Below are positions 7,600-15,703 of a stretch of DNA of 64,000 bases, piece by piece. The translations under genes were made by a program, and so were the position numbers. The notes under the pieces are model-generated. The model had not been told where the DNA came from. It ran no database searches and saw nothing but the letters and a program-made list of their open reading frames with translations. The stretch comes from Actinosynnema sp042752395 (GTDB lineage Bacteria > Actinomycetota > Actinomycetes > Mycobacteriales > Pseudonocardiaceae): positions 1 through 64,000 of the forward strand of contig NZ_JBHYXZ010000034.1 of the NCBI RefSeq assembly GCF_042752395.1, written 5' to 3'. Each line of letters starts with the position of its first letter. The first letter of the stretch is position 1.

Positions 7600-7918
7600 C
7601 GACCCGCCGCACGCGTCGCCGCGTGGCAGGACTTCCGCGAAGCCGTCGACCACCTCCGCACGCTGCCGACCGACGTGTCCGCGCCGGCGCTCCTGTGGCC
7701 GCCGTGGCGGCCGGCGATCGCCCACCTCGAAGCCGACCCGGGCACGGTGCGTGCACGGCTGCGCCGGCGTGGCGACCCCCGCACGCCCTGGAGCAGCGGG
7801 TGGCGACGGTCGGGCGTGACCGCAGGTCGGTGACGAACGTCACGATCCGGCCGACGACGAGGGCCGCACGCCGGCGGAGTTCACGGCCTGGGTGCTCGAT
7901 CACTACGCGTTGCGGTGA
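7600..7918 (+). pseudogene. Decayed coding remnant with two frameshifts
   Basis: The 595-bp stretch 7483-8077 has no intact gene. Within it, protein-like sequence continues only if the frame shifts twice: WQDFREAVDHLRTLP onward in one frame, LEQRVATVGRD in the next, then GRTPAEFTAWVLDHYALR ending at TGA 7916-7918. I do not recognise the parent family. It could be a real pseudogene or reflect sequencing errors in this draft. The remainder of the stretch (7919-8077) shows only the leader of rfbA. Confidence 0.35.
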
Positions 7919-8077
7919 TCGCCGGGGCCGTGGTGGAGTCGGTGAGGGGCCGCCGGCGGTAACGGCGGCCAACCGGGGCCCGACATCGTGGGTGGCCCGG
8001 TGTCAGGACGAGCCGGTCGCCGTCGGCGCGCGTCGGCGCCCGGTCGGGCGACACCCGAACTACAGCGAAGAGGACCG

Positions 8078-8953
8078 ATGAAGGGCATTGTCCTGGCAGG
8101 CGGCGCGGGCACGCGGCTGCACCCGATCACGCACGCGGTGTCGAAGCAGATGCTGCCCGTCTACGACAAGCCGATGATCTACTACCCGATCTCGGTGCTC
8201 ATGCTGGCCGGCATCCGCGAGATCCTGGTCATCTCCACGCCCGACGACCTGCCGATGTTCCGCCGGCTGCTGGGCGACGGCTCGCAGTTCGGCATCCGCT
8301 TCGAGTACGCCGAGCAGCCGCAGCCGAACGGGCTGGCCGAGGCGTTCGTCATCGGCGCGGACTTCATCGGCGACGACCAGGTGGCCCTCATCCTGGGCGA
8401 CAACATCTTCTACGGCCAGGGCTTCTCCCGCACGCTCCAGTCGGAGGTGCGGGACGTCGACGGCTGCGTCCTGTTCGGCTACCCCGTCCGCGACCCGCAG
8501 CGCTACGGCGTCGGCGAGGTCGACCGGGACGGGCGGCTGGTCTCGATCGAGGAGAAGCCGGCCGAGCCGAAGTCGAACACCGCCATCACCGGCCTCTACC
8601 TCTACTCCAATGACGTGGTGAAGATCGCGCAGGGGCTGACGCCGTCGGCCCGGGGCGAGCTGGAGATCACCGACGTCAACCTGACCTACCTGCGGCAGGG
8701 CCGCGCCAAGCTGGTCGACCTCGGCCGCGGCTTCGCGTGGCTGGACACCGGCACGAACGACGCGATGCTCGAAGCCGGCCAGTTCGTGCAGGTGCTGGAG
8801 CACCGCCAGGGCATCCGCTTCGCCTGCCTGGAGGAGATCGCCCTGCGGATGGGGTACATCACCGCCGACCAGTGCCTCGCGCTGGGCCAGGCCATGCCGA
8901 ACTCGGCCTACGGCGAGTACGTGGTGCGGCTGGCGCGCGAAGCGGGGGCCTGA
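8078..8953 (+). CDS. rfbA: Glucose-1-phosphate thymidylyltransferase RfbA/RmlA
   Basis: 291 residues. It joins dTTP and glucose-1-phosphate to dTDP-glucose, the entry to dTDP-deoxysugars such as rhamnose. Key motifs: GGAGTRLHPIT (nucleotide-binding loop), KQMLPVYDKPMIYYP, LGDNIFYG with the metal-binding Asp, IEEKP, and the C-terminal WLDTGT. The ATG at 8078 follows GAAGAGG. Neighbours are unrelated and rfbB/C/D are not in the window, so the sugar made cannot be told from here. It may serve cell-wall rhamnose or glycosylated metabolites. Confidence 0.95.
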   Translation: MKGIVLAGGAGTRLHPITHAVSKQMLPVYDKPMIYYPISVLMLAGIREILVISTPDDLPMFRRLLGDGSQFGIRFEYAEQPQPNGLAEAFVIGADFIGDDQVALILGDNIFYGQGFSRTLQSEVRDVDGCVLFGYPVRDPQRYGVGEVDRDGRLVSIEEKPAEPKSNTAITGLYLYSNDVVKIAQGLTPSARGELEITDVNLTYLRQGRAKLVDLGRGFAWLDTGTNDAMLEAGQFVQVLEHRQGIRFACLEEIALRMGYITADQCLALGQAMPNSAYGEYVVRLAREAGA

Positions 8954-8965
8954 CCGCCGCCGGGC

Positions 8966-9826
8966 TCAGTGCCGGCGGGCCAGGTCCTCCAGCCGGCGCA
9001 CCCGGTCGGCGATCGGCGGGTGCGTGGCGAACAGCCTGGCCAGGTTCTCCCCCGCCCGGAACGGGCTCGCGATCAGCAGGTGCGACTGGGCGACCACGGC
9101 GGGCTCCGGGGCCAGCGGCGCGGCCTGGGTGCCCGCGTCGATCTTGCGCAGCGCCGAGGCCAGCGCCAGCGGGTCGCCGGACAGCTCCGCGCCGGACTGG
9201 TCGGCCTGGTACTCGCGGGACCGGCTGACGGCCATCCGCACGATGCCCGCCGCGATGGGGCCGAGCACCGCGATGAGCAGCATCGCGAACGGGTTGGGCC
9301 GGTCCTCGTCGTCGCCGCCGAAGACGCTCGCGAAGACGGCCAGGTTCGCCAGGGCGCTGACCACGCTCGCCAGCGCGCCCGCCACGCACGAGATCAGGAT
9401 GTCGCGGTGGTAGACGTGCGACAGCTCGTGCCCGAGCACGGCGCGCAGCTCGCGCTCGTCCAGCAGGTCGAGGATGCCGGTCGTGCAGCAGACGGCGGCG
9501 TTGCGCGGGTTGCGGCCGGTGGCGAACGCGTTCGGCGCGATGGTGGGGCTGAGGTACAGGCGCGGCATGGGCTGGCGCGCGTTCCGGGCCAGCTCGCGGA
9601 CGATCCGGTACAGCGCGGGCTGCTCCACCTCGGACACCGGCCGGGCGCGCATGGCGCGCAGCGCGAGCTTGTCCGAGTTGAAGTACGCGTAGCCGTTGAC
9701 GCCCAGGGCCAGCAGCAGCCCGACGACCAGGGCGGTGCGCCCGAACAGCGAGCTGATCGCCACGATCAACACGCTCATCGCAGCGAGCAGCAACGCGGTC
9801 TTCAACGCGTTGTAGTGCTTGTGCAC
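8966..9826 (-). CDS. htpX: Zinc metalloprotease HtpX-like (M48B)
   Basis: 286 residues with two N-terminal membrane segments (about 8-50), the zinc motif HELSH at 133-137, a second hydrophobic pair (about 145-200) and the third zinc ligand region SREYQAD. HtpX is a membrane-bound endopeptidase that degrades misfolded membrane proteins with the active site in the cytosol. GTG start at 9826. It lies 18 nt after the orphan nuoI-like gene on the same strand, so it is likely the last gene of that operon. It is convergent with rfbA, only 12 nt apart. Confidence 0.92.
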   Translation of the reverse strand: MHKHYNALKTALLLAAMSVLIVAISSLFGRTALVVGLLLALGVNGYAYFNSDKLALRAMRARPVSEVEQPALYRIVRELARNARQPMPRLYLSPTIAPNAFATGRNPRNAAVCCTTGILDLLDERELRAVLGHELSHVYHRDILISCVAGALASVVSALANLAVFASVFGGDDEDRPNPFAMLLIAVLGPIAAGIVRMAVSRSREYQADQSGAELSGDPLALASALRKIDAGTQAAPLAPEPAVVAQSHLLIASPFRAGENLARLFATHPPIADRVRRLEDLARRH

Positions 9827-9844
9827 GCTGGGCCTCCGGCTGGT

Positions 9845-10336
9845 CTACGTCCTCTCCCTCAACGCGCCCGGTCGGCGCGGGGTTCCGGTACCGGGACGTG
9901 CCGGGCGTGTGGCGGTGGTCTCCGGGGCGGGTTCGGCGCCGGCGTCCAGCGGCGGCGGTGGCGGCACGTGCGCGACCCAGGTGGCCAGCACGTCGCGTTC
10001 CTGGACCAGCTCGGCGACCGCGCCGTCCCCGTCCGGGCCGCCCGTGCCGGGGTAGGAGAAGTCCGGGGCCCAGTGCAGGGCGTCGAACGGGCACGCCTCG
10101 ACGCAGATGCCGCAGTACAGGCACTGCCCGTAGTCGATGGCGAACCGGTCGAGCACGTTGCGCGCCCGCGGCCGGGCGCGGCCGGGGCCCGCGTCCCCCG
10201 GCTGCTCCTCGACCTCGGTGTGCGAGTCGATGTGGATGCACCAGTCGGGGCACTCGCGGGCGCAGATCATGCACACCGTGCAGTTGGCCTCCAGCAGCGC
10301 GATGACGCCGCGGGTGCGCGGGGGCAGGTCAGCCAC
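9845..10336 (-). CDS. NuoI-like 2x[4Fe-4S] ferredoxin subunit (orphan paralogue)
   Basis: 163 residues. Two cluster motifs, CTVCMICARECP (about 19-30) and CLYCGICVEACP (about 72-83), match the NuoI/TYKY arrangement. They are separated by a longer acidic linker, and the protein ends in a Pro-rich tail of about 40 residues absent from the canonical NuoI of this window (31572-32138). It should pass electrons between neighbouring Fe-S subunits. GTG start at 10336, overlapping the nuoC-like gene by 8 nt. Partner subunits NuoD, NuoH and the antiporter subunits are missing nearby, so the complex it joins is unclear. Confidence 0.85.
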   Translation of the reverse strand: MADLPPRTRGVIALLEANCTVCMICARECPDWCIHIDSHTEVEEQPGDAGPGRARPRARNVLDRFAIDYGQCLYCGICVEACPFDALHWAPDFSYPGTGGPDGDGAVAELVQERDVLATWVAHVPPPPPLDAGAEPAPETTATRPARPGTGTPRRPGALRERT

Positions 10337-10916
10337 GGTCCTCCTCCGTCCGGTCGGGTTCGCGGCGCGGTCCCCACGACGGGTCCGGCACGCCGGGCGG
10401 CGCGGCCCGCCTGCGGCTGGGCGCGGACGTGCCGTCCTCGCCCGGTTCGAGCCGGCCGGGCCACGGGCGCACCACGCGGGAGGCCAGCACGAAGTCCTTG
10501 CGCAGCGGATGGCCGCTGAAGCTGTCGGGGAGCAGCAGGTGGGCCGGCTCGCCGTCGGCGAGGGCGATGCCGAACATCTCCGCGGCCTCGCGCTCGTGCC
10601 ACGCCGCGCCCGCCCAGAGCGGGGCGACGCTGGGCAGCGCGTCGTCCGGGCCCAGTTCGGTGCGCAGCAGCACGCCGTCCTTGGTGCCGGGGTCCAGCAC
10701 GTGCAGCAGCACGGCGTGGCGCTGCCCGACCGCGCCGGGCCGGCCGGCGTCCTCGACGCCGAGCCAGTCGAACTGCGTGCAGCCCAGCTCGTCGCGGGCG
10801 TGCCGGGCGGCGGCGAGCCAGCCGGGCAGCGGCACGTGCGCGGTCGTCTGGCCGAACGCCGTCTTGACCAGGGCGTCGGGGATGCGGGAGGCCAGGGCCT
10901 CGGCGGCGGCGCTCAC
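10329..10916 (-). CDS. NuoC-like 30-kDa subunit (orphan paralogue)
   Basis: 195 residues. It carries the 30-kDa subunit pattern: CTQFDWLGVED, WHEREAAEMFGI (the family signature WxEREVxDMFGI) and FSGHPLRKDFVL. A Pro/Arg-rich tail of about 45 residues follows. Start GTG 10916 overlaps the nuoB-like stop by 4 nt and its own end overlaps the nuoI-like gene, so all three are translationally coupled. It is clearly distinct from the nuoC of the main operon (39378-40181), which has a long N-terminal extension instead. Confidence 0.85.
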   Translation of the reverse strand: MSAAAEALASRIPDALVKTAFGQTTAHVPLPGWLAAARHARDELGCTQFDWLGVEDAGRPGAVGQRHAVLLHVLDPGTKDGVLLRTELGPDDALPSVAPLWAGAAWHEREAAEMFGIALADGEPAHLLLPDSFSGHPLRKDFVLASRVVRPWPGRLEPGEDGTSAPSRRRAAPPGVPDPSWGPRREPDRTEEDRG

Positions 10917-11332
10917 GACACCAGCCGGTGCAGCGCGGCGAGGCCGTCGAGCAGCGCCTCGGGTCGTGGCGGGCACCCCGGGACGGCGACGTGCACCGGC
11001 AGGGCCTGGTCGATGCCCTTGGTGACGCTGTAGGAGTCCCAGTACGGGCCGCCGGTGTTGCTGCACGCGCCGACGGAGATCACATAACGGGGTTCCGGCA
11101 TCTCCTGGTAGCTCGCGATCACCGCGGGCAGCATGACGTCGGTGACCGTGCCGGAGACGACGAGCACGTGGGCCTCGCCCGCCGAGCGCACCGGGTCGAC
11201 GCCCAGCGCGGCCAGGTGTTCGGGCCGGTGGCCCTCGAGCGCGGCCATGACCTCGACGCCGCAGCAGGCGAGGCCGAGGTCGAGCACGGTGACCCGGTAC
11301 TTCGTGCCCCAGTCCAGGGTGGAAACCGTCAC
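10913..11332 (-). CDS. NuoB-like Fe-S subunit (orphan paralogue)
   Basis: 139 residues, shorter at the N-terminus than canonical NuoB (182 residues at 40188-40736). The four cysteine ligands of cluster N2 are retained: LGLACC, GACSNTGG and PGCPPRPE. In complex I this subunit receives electrons at the quinone site with NuoD; related subunits occur in group 4 hydrogenases. The GTG at 11332 is preceded by TAACCT and a 7-nt gap, suggesting a leaderless first gene. The upstream region is interrupted by homopolymer errors (11351-11423), so a further upstream gene cannot be excluded. Confidence 0.83.
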   Translation of the reverse strand: MTVSTLDWGTKYRVTVLDLGLACCGVEVMAALEGHRPEHLAALGVDPVRSAGEAHVLVVSGTVTDVMLPAVIASYQEMPEPRYVISVGACSNTGGPYWDSYSVTKGIDQALPVHVAVPGCPPRPEALLDGLAALHRLVS

Positions 11333-11350
11333 GGGGGTGAGGTTAATACG

Positions 11351-11423
11351 TGGGGGGGGGGGGGGGGGGGGCCCCCCCCGCCCCCCCCCCCCCGCCGCCC
11401 CCCCAACCCCCCAATACCCCCCT
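11351..11423. other. Poly-G/poly-C stretch (probable assembly error)
   Basis: About 20 G followed by long C runs with scattered G and A, between divergent nuoB-like and lysR-type genes. Such a homopolymer pair is typical of a badly resolved contig join. The rest of the intergenic DNA (11424-11592) is AT-richer and promoter-like, including a minus-strand TTGACC with a 17-nt spacer to TATCCG. Confidence 0.5.
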
Positions 11424-11592
11424 GATTGCTCCCACGTGAACACGCACCTGGTTGCGGCAGAAGTCTCTTACGGATCGCGTATACCTGTCCAGGGAAATCC
11501 ATCAAGATCTTCGGATAATTTCAGCACGAACTGTGGTCAAGTTCAGTACAACTAATCGGTAGAACATCACGCCCCGACCCGAGAGGCCCTGC

Positions 11593-12630
11593 ATGTCGAC
11601 CTCGGCCCAACTGCGACTGCCCGCGGGCAACCAGCTCAGCAGGCTCCTGCACACCTCGCCCCTGCTGATGGACACCACGTTGGACCAGCTCAGGACCTTG
11701 ATCGCGGTGCACGAGACGCGGTCGGCGCTGCGCGCGGCGCGGGTGCTCGGGCGGGAGCAGTCCAGCGTGCAGAAGCAGATCGACACGTTGAACCGCAACT
11801 TCAAGTCGTTGTGCGGCGAGCCGCTGGTCGTCAAGCAGGGCCGGGGAAAGGACGTGCTGATCACGCCGACCGGCGAGGCGTTGGTTGAATTGGCACGTAC
11901 CACGTTGACCGAGTGGCTGGATTCGATTCACGAGTGCCGGCGCAGGCTCGGCACCACGCTCACCGTGGGCACGACCCGGTTCATGCTGGACTCGCTGGCC
12001 AAGGCGTGGCACCACGTGGCGGACGACTTCCGCAGGCGGGACGTGGAGCTGAAGGTCGTGCACATCCGCACGAAGGACATCTGGACGAGCCTCGAGTCCA
12101 AGGAGGTCGACATCGTGTGCGGGAGCGTGGTGACGCACGCGGGTCGCAACAGCGGGTTCGAGGAGTTCGACGTGATCGAGTGGCGGCGGGGCGGGTTGGC
12201 GCTGCTCACGAACCTGCCGGAGAGCCGGCTGGGCACGAGCGTCGGCACCGGGGAGTTGCCGAAGCTGCCCCTCGTCGTGCCCGGCGACGGGTTGATCGCG
12301 GAATTCCTGCGCGGGTGGTTCGGACCGGACTATCGGAACGAACTGGACATAGCGGCGGAAATCGACGAGATCCAGTACGGCATGTCGCTGCTGAGGTCCG
12401 GGCTCGTCGAGGGCTGCATGATCGTCACGTCGGGCCTGGGCGTGGTGGCCGCGAACAACGAGCTGCGGGAGGGGTCCGGGCTGCGGGTGGTCGAGCTGAC
12501 CAACGACCGCAAGCCGCAGCTGGAGCGCCTGGTCGGGGTCTTCGCCCGCAAGGAGGAGCGGGCGAAGTTCCCGGCCGACCACCCGTTGAACCTGCTGTGG
12601 GCGGCGTTCCAGCGCGAGGTGCCGGACTAG
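11593..12630 (+). CDS. LysR-type transcriptional regulator
   Basis: 345 residues. The N-terminal winged helix (about 28-90) contains LDQLRTLIAVHETRSALRAA and REQSSVQKQIDTLN, the LysR helix-turn-helix. The remainder fits a substrate-binding effector domain. A 25-residue extension precedes the HTH, unusual for the family. The ATG at 11593 has GAGAGG upstream. It is divergent from the nuoB-like operon, which makes that operon a candidate target. No effector can be predicted. Confidence 0.85.
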   Translation: MSTSAQLRLPAGNQLSRLLHTSPLLMDTTLDQLRTLIAVHETRSALRAARVLGREQSSVQKQIDTLNRNFKSLCGEPLVVKQGRGKDVLITPTGEALVELARTTLTEWLDSIHECRRRLGTTLTVGTTRFMLDSLAKAWHHVADDFRRRDVELKVVHIRTKDIWTSLESKEVDIVCGSVVTHAGRNSGFEEFDVIEWRRGGLALLTNLPESRLGTSVGTGELPKLPLVVPGDGLIAEFLRGWFGPDYRNELDIAAEIDEIQYGMSLLRSGLVEGCMIVTSGLGVVAANNELREGSGLRVVELTNDRKPQLERLVGVFARKEERAKFPADHPLNLLWAAFQREVPD

Positions 12631-12640
12631 CGGCGGGCGG

Positions 12641-12808
12641 TCACCGCGCCGGGCCCGACGGTCGTTCCTCGCGGCGGCGTTGGGCTTGGCGCACCAGCCA
12701 CTCCAGACCGGTGAGAGGCTTGCGGACCTCAGGCTTCTGCCGTTCCACGGGCTCCTCCTGCTCCTGTTGCGGTTGGGGCGACGGACGCTGGGCGTCGAGG
12801 TCGTTCAT
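12641..12808 (-). CDS. Small Pro/Gln/Glu-rich hypothetical protein
   Basis: 55 residues, not recognised. The first half is hydrophilic (QRPSPQPQQEQEEPVERQK); the second half, LTGLEWLVRQAQRRREERP, could form an amphipathic helix with a basic end. The ATG at 12808 is preceded by AGGGAG at good spacing, and codon usage is GC-rich at third positions. It is convergent with the LysR gene (10-nt gap) and transcribed in the same direction as the AraC gene, 100 bp away. A peptide precursor is possible, but no processing genes are present. Confidence 0.5.
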   Translation of the reverse strand: MNDLDAQRPSPQPQQEQEEPVERQKPEVRKPLTGLEWLVRQAQRRREERPSGPAR

Positions 12809-12909
12809 GGCGCGCTCCCTACCTTGGTCGACAGCGAGTGCCGTCGATCGGAGCACCGACCGGGGTCCGTCCGCTAGAGCGATCAGCCCTATGGGTGACT
12901 GCGATCGGC

Positions 12910-13671
12910 TCAGCGCCGGTCGGCGGAGGGAGTGCCCGGATAGCGCTCGGCGTACCGGGTGGGCGTCTCGCCGAACATGGCGGTGAAGTCGCGGACGAAG
13001 TGCGGCTGGTCGGCGTAGCCCAGGTCGGCGGCCAGCGCCGCCCAGTCGATCCGGCCGCCCGCCGCCATCCGCTCGGTGGCCTCGCGCAGGCGGTAGCGGC
13101 GGATCACCCACTTCGGGCCGACGCCGACGTGCTCGGCGAACAGCCGCTGCAGGCCCCGGACGCTGCCGCCGACCTCGCGCGCCAGCACGTCGACGCGGGT
13201 GATCAGGGGGTCGCGGGCGATCCGGTCGACCACCTCCACCGCCTGCCGCGCCCGCGGGTCCGGTTCGGGCAACCGGCGGCGCAGCGCGTCCTCCACGGCG
13301 GCGAGGTCGGCGTGCTCGGGCAGGTCGGCGAAGACGGCGGAGGCGGGCAGCGTCCGGTCGGTGATGGACTGGACCGGGGCGCGCAGGAACGGCCGGAACG
13401 CGCCCGGGTGGAAGGCGACGCCGAAGACCCGGCCCTCGCCGTCCAGCTCCTTGACCACGTGCCCGCTGGACACCCCGCTCAGCACGGCCCCGTCCGCGTG
13501 GAACGTCAGGTGGACGTTCGGGTAGGGCACGATCAGCTGCCGGTACGGCCGGTCGTAACGCCACTCGACCACCCAGTAGCGGGCGACGTGGGCGGCCAGG
13601 TCGGGCGAGGGCGGGTGGAACTCGTGGCGCTGGTGCCGCCGCCACGCCAGCTCCCGCTCGTCCCTGGTCAC
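12910..13671 (-). CDS. AraC family transcriptional regulator
   Basis: 253 residues. The N-terminal part is a small sensing domain (HLTFHADG, VFGVAFHPGAFRPFL as in DUF6597-type AraC proteins). The C-terminal AraC DNA-binding domain shows VGGSVRGLQRLFAEHVGVGPK and a second HTH ending in LGYADQPHFVRDFTAMFGETPTRY. A much longer open frame upstream crosses the N gap and is spurious. The GTG at 13671 is 7 nt from TACGCT, so it is probably leaderless. It is divergent from the DinB-fold gene, which is its likely target; this pairing recurs in actinomycetes. Confidence 0.88.
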   Translation of the reverse strand: MTRDERELAWRRHQRHEFHPPSPDLAAHVARYWVVEWRYDRPYRQLIVPYPNVHLTFHADGAVLSGVSSGHVVKELDGEGRVFGVAFHPGAFRPFLRAPVQSITDRTLPASAVFADLPEHADLAAVEDALRRRLPEPDPRARQAVEVVDRIARDPLITRVDVLAREVGGSVRGLQRLFAEHVGVGPKWVIRRYRLREATERMAAGGRIDWAALAADLGYADQPHFVRDFTAMFGETPTRYAERYPGTPSADRR

Positions 13672-13735
13672 GTCGCCGAGCGTATGTCGCGTTCGTTCAA
13701 TACAGCCGCGGCGGGCGGTTCCTACGGTGTCCCGC

Positions 13736-14305
13736 ATGTCCCGTGAGCAGTTGATCGACAAAGCCGTGGCGACCGCGTTGGAGGTCGTCGGGAACATCGG
13801 GCCCGACCAGCTCGACGCGCCGACGCCGTGCACCGAGTTCGACGTCCGCAAGCTCGTGAACCACCTGCTGTTCTGGGGTCCGTCCCTGGACGGCGCAGCG
13901 CGCAAGGAGACCGTGCCGCCGCCGGCCGCGTCGGAGGCCGACGTCGACCTCACCGCGGGCGACTGGGCCGCCGACCTGGCCGCCGGCCTGCGCGCCCGGT
14001 CCGCCGCGTGGGGCGAGCCGTCGGCGTGGACCGGCACGACGTCGCTCGGCGGCCCCGACCCGATGCCCGCCGAGGTCGTCGGCGCGATGGTGCTCGGCGA
14101 GGTCGTCGTGCACACCTGGGACCTGGCGCGGGCCACCGGCCAGGCGCCGACGTGGGACGGCGGTCTGCTGGAGTTCGTCCACGCCGACCTGGTGCGGACC
14201 GCGCCGACCGCGCGGTCGATGGGGCTGTTCGGGCCGGAGGTGCGGGTGCCGGCGGACGCGCCGCTGATCGACCGGGTGGTGGCGCTGACGGGCCGGACGC
14301 CGTAG
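13736..14305 (+). CDS. TIGR03086 family DinB-fold metal-binding protein
   Basis: 189 residues of the DinB/mycothiol maleylpyruvate isomerase-like superfamily. Visible features are PTPCTEFDVRKLVNHLLFW (N-terminal helix with a metal-binding His) and VLGEVVVHTWDLARATG (second His region). Members bind a divalent metal and some use mycothiol; the substrate here is unknown. The ATG at 13736 lies 7 nt after TACGGT (13723-13728), so it is probably leaderless; an in-frame GTG at 13727 overlaps that box and is less likely. It shares a 64-bp intergenic region with the AraC gene. Confidence 0.85.
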   Translation: MSREQLIDKAVATALEVVGNIGPDQLDAPTPCTEFDVRKLVNHLLFWGPSLDGAARKETVPPPAASEADVDLTAGDWAADLAAGLRARSAAWGEPSAWTGTTSLGGPDPMPAEVVGAMVLGEVVVHTWDLARATGQAPTWDGGLLEFVHADLVRTAPTARSMGLFGPEVRVPADAPLIDRVVALTGRTP

Positions 14306-14650
14306 TCGCGCCGGATGGGTGCGGCCCCCCGACACCGGGCGGGGGCCCCCCCATCGGGAAATGCGAATACCCCTGTTGCGGGGAGGGCGGGGTCGTGCGC
14401 GAACAAGGGCCCGNNNNNNNNNNGGGGCGGGCCGCCGCGCCGCGACCCCGCGGGGGGGGGCGCGCGCGGGGCCCGGCGGGGGACGCCCCCCGGGTGGGGG
14501 GCCCCCCGGCGCCCGGGGGGGGGCCCCCACCCATCGGGAATGCCGATGACGCCTGTGCCGGTCAGGGCGGTGACGTGCGCGAACATGGGCCCTTTGTCGG
14601 GGAGGCACCACCGTTCCGCACGGAATCCATCCCACCTTAGGACGGCACCA
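14306..14650. other. Assembly gap with error-rich duplicate flanks
   Basis: This 345-bp stretch holds no gene. It contains ten N (14414-14423) flanked by long G/C runs. The sequence just left of the N run (about 14350-14413) is a corrupted copy of that at about 14532-14594: both contain CATCGGGAA, CCTGT, AGGGCGG, CGTGCGCGAACA and GGGCCC in the same order. The gap is therefore probably spurious, and the true intergenic region is shorter and single-copy. The last 50 bases lead into the methyltransferase. Confidence 0.7.
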
Positions 14651-15466
14651 GTGTCAGCTTCCGAGACCGCGCACCTGGATCCCGAGACGCCCAACATCGC
14701 CCGCATCTACGACTACTACCTGGGCGGCGCGTTCAACCTGCCCGCCGACCGCGAGCGCGCGGACCGCATCAAGTCGGTCCTGCCCGGCATGGAGATGCTC
14801 GCCCGCTTCAACCGCGGTTTCCTGCGGCGGGCCGTGGCCTACCTGCTCGACCAGGGCATCACCCAGTTCCTCGACCTGGGCTCCGGCCTGCCCACCGCGG
14901 GCAACACGCACGAGGTCGCGCAGGCCCGCGACCCGCGGGCCAAGGTCGTCTACGTCGACTACGAGCCGGTCGCCGTCGCGCTCGGCCGGCGCATCCTGCG
15001 CGCCAACCCCGGCGCGGTCATGGTGGAGGCCGACGCGCGCCGCCCCGAGGAGGTCTTCGCCCACCCGCGCGTGCGGGAAGTGCTCGACCTGAGCCGGCCG
15101 CTGGGCGTGATGATGACCGGCGTGATGGTGTTCGTGGGCGACCACGAGGACCCGGTCGGCCTGATGAAGTCCTACCGCGACCTGTGCGCGCCGGGCAGTC
15201 ACATCGCGTTGTCGCAGTTGACCGACGAGTGCGCCGACCCGGAGACCAAGGTGCAGGTCAGGGCCATGGTGGAGGCGTACCGGGGCGTGATCGAGCAGCT
15301 CTACGTGCGCGACCGGGCGGGGGTGGAGGCGTTGTTCGAGGGCATGCCCCTGGTCGAGCCGGGCGTCACCCTGATGCCCGACTGGCGTCCGCACGCGGAC
15401 ACCGACATCGCCACGGGCAGCCCCGCCCACGGCCTCGGCTACGCCGCCGTGGGCCGGGTGGACTGA
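14651..15466 (+). CDS. SAM-dependent methyltransferase (PF04672/DUF574 type)
   Basis: 271 residues. It shows the start typical of this actinomycete family (PNIARIYDYYLGGAFNLPADR), FLDLGSGLPTAGNTHEVAQ as the SAM-binding motif I, and VVYVDYEPVAVALGRRIL as motif II. The family is abundant in actinomycetes and linked to secondary metabolism in places, but substrates are largely unknown. The GTG at 14651 follows TTAGGACG at 9 nt spacing. The open frame upstream crosses the assembly gap and is not used. Confidence 0.88.
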   Translation: MSASETAHLDPETPNIARIYDYYLGGAFNLPADRERADRIKSVLPGMEMLARFNRGFLRRAVAYLLDQGITQFLDLGSGLPTAGNTHEVAQARDPRAKVVYVDYEPVAVALGRRILRANPGAVMVEADARRPEEVFAHPRVREVLDLSRPLGVMMTGVMVFVGDHEDPVGLMKSYRDLCAPGSHIALSQLTDECADPETKVQVRAMVEAYRGVIEQLYVRDRAGVEALFEGMPLVEPGVTLMPDWRPHADTDIATGSPAHGLGYAAVGRVD

Positions 15467-15647
15467 CCCCGACGCCGGTCGGCACGCCCTGGGCTCGGAC
15501 CTTGTGGCCGCTCTGCGGGGCGCGGTCGAGGACTTCGTCGACCTCGGCCTGCCGGCACCGCTTACCGGCCCGTGCAGGTGGTGGCGATCAAGCCGGCCGG
15601 ACCTCGCCGCTCGACCGGGATCGGACCTTCAGGGCCACGAATGGCGT

Positions 15648-15687
15648 CGCGCTGGTCAGCGGGCTGAGGCCAGAGCTGACCAGCGCG
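15648..15687. terminator. Bidirectional-type hairpin between convergent genes
   Basis: A perfect 13-bp stem, CGCGCTGGTCAGC (15648-15660) with its complement at 15675-15687 and a 14-nt loop. It lies between the ends of the methyltransferase (15466) and ddaH (15704), suitable for stopping both transcripts. The DNA before it (15467-15640) shows coding-like sequence (LVAALRGAVEDFVDLGLPAP) without a start and may be a gene remnant. Confidence 0.55.
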
Positions 15688-15703
15688 AAGCCCGAAGGCA
15701 GGT

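Noticed and set aside
9845..11332. A complete second complex I operon
   Set aside because: Only B, C and I homologues are present; the ends are htpX and a LysR gene.
12910..14706. 598-residue frame extending the AraC regulator upstream
   Set aside because: The extension lies antisense to the DinB-fold gene and passes through the N gap; the family starts at 13671.
15467..15640. A gene after the methyltransferase
   Set aside because: About 30 residues look coding (LVAALRGAVEDFVDLGLPAP), but there is no start, no full frame and no recognised family; at most a remnant.
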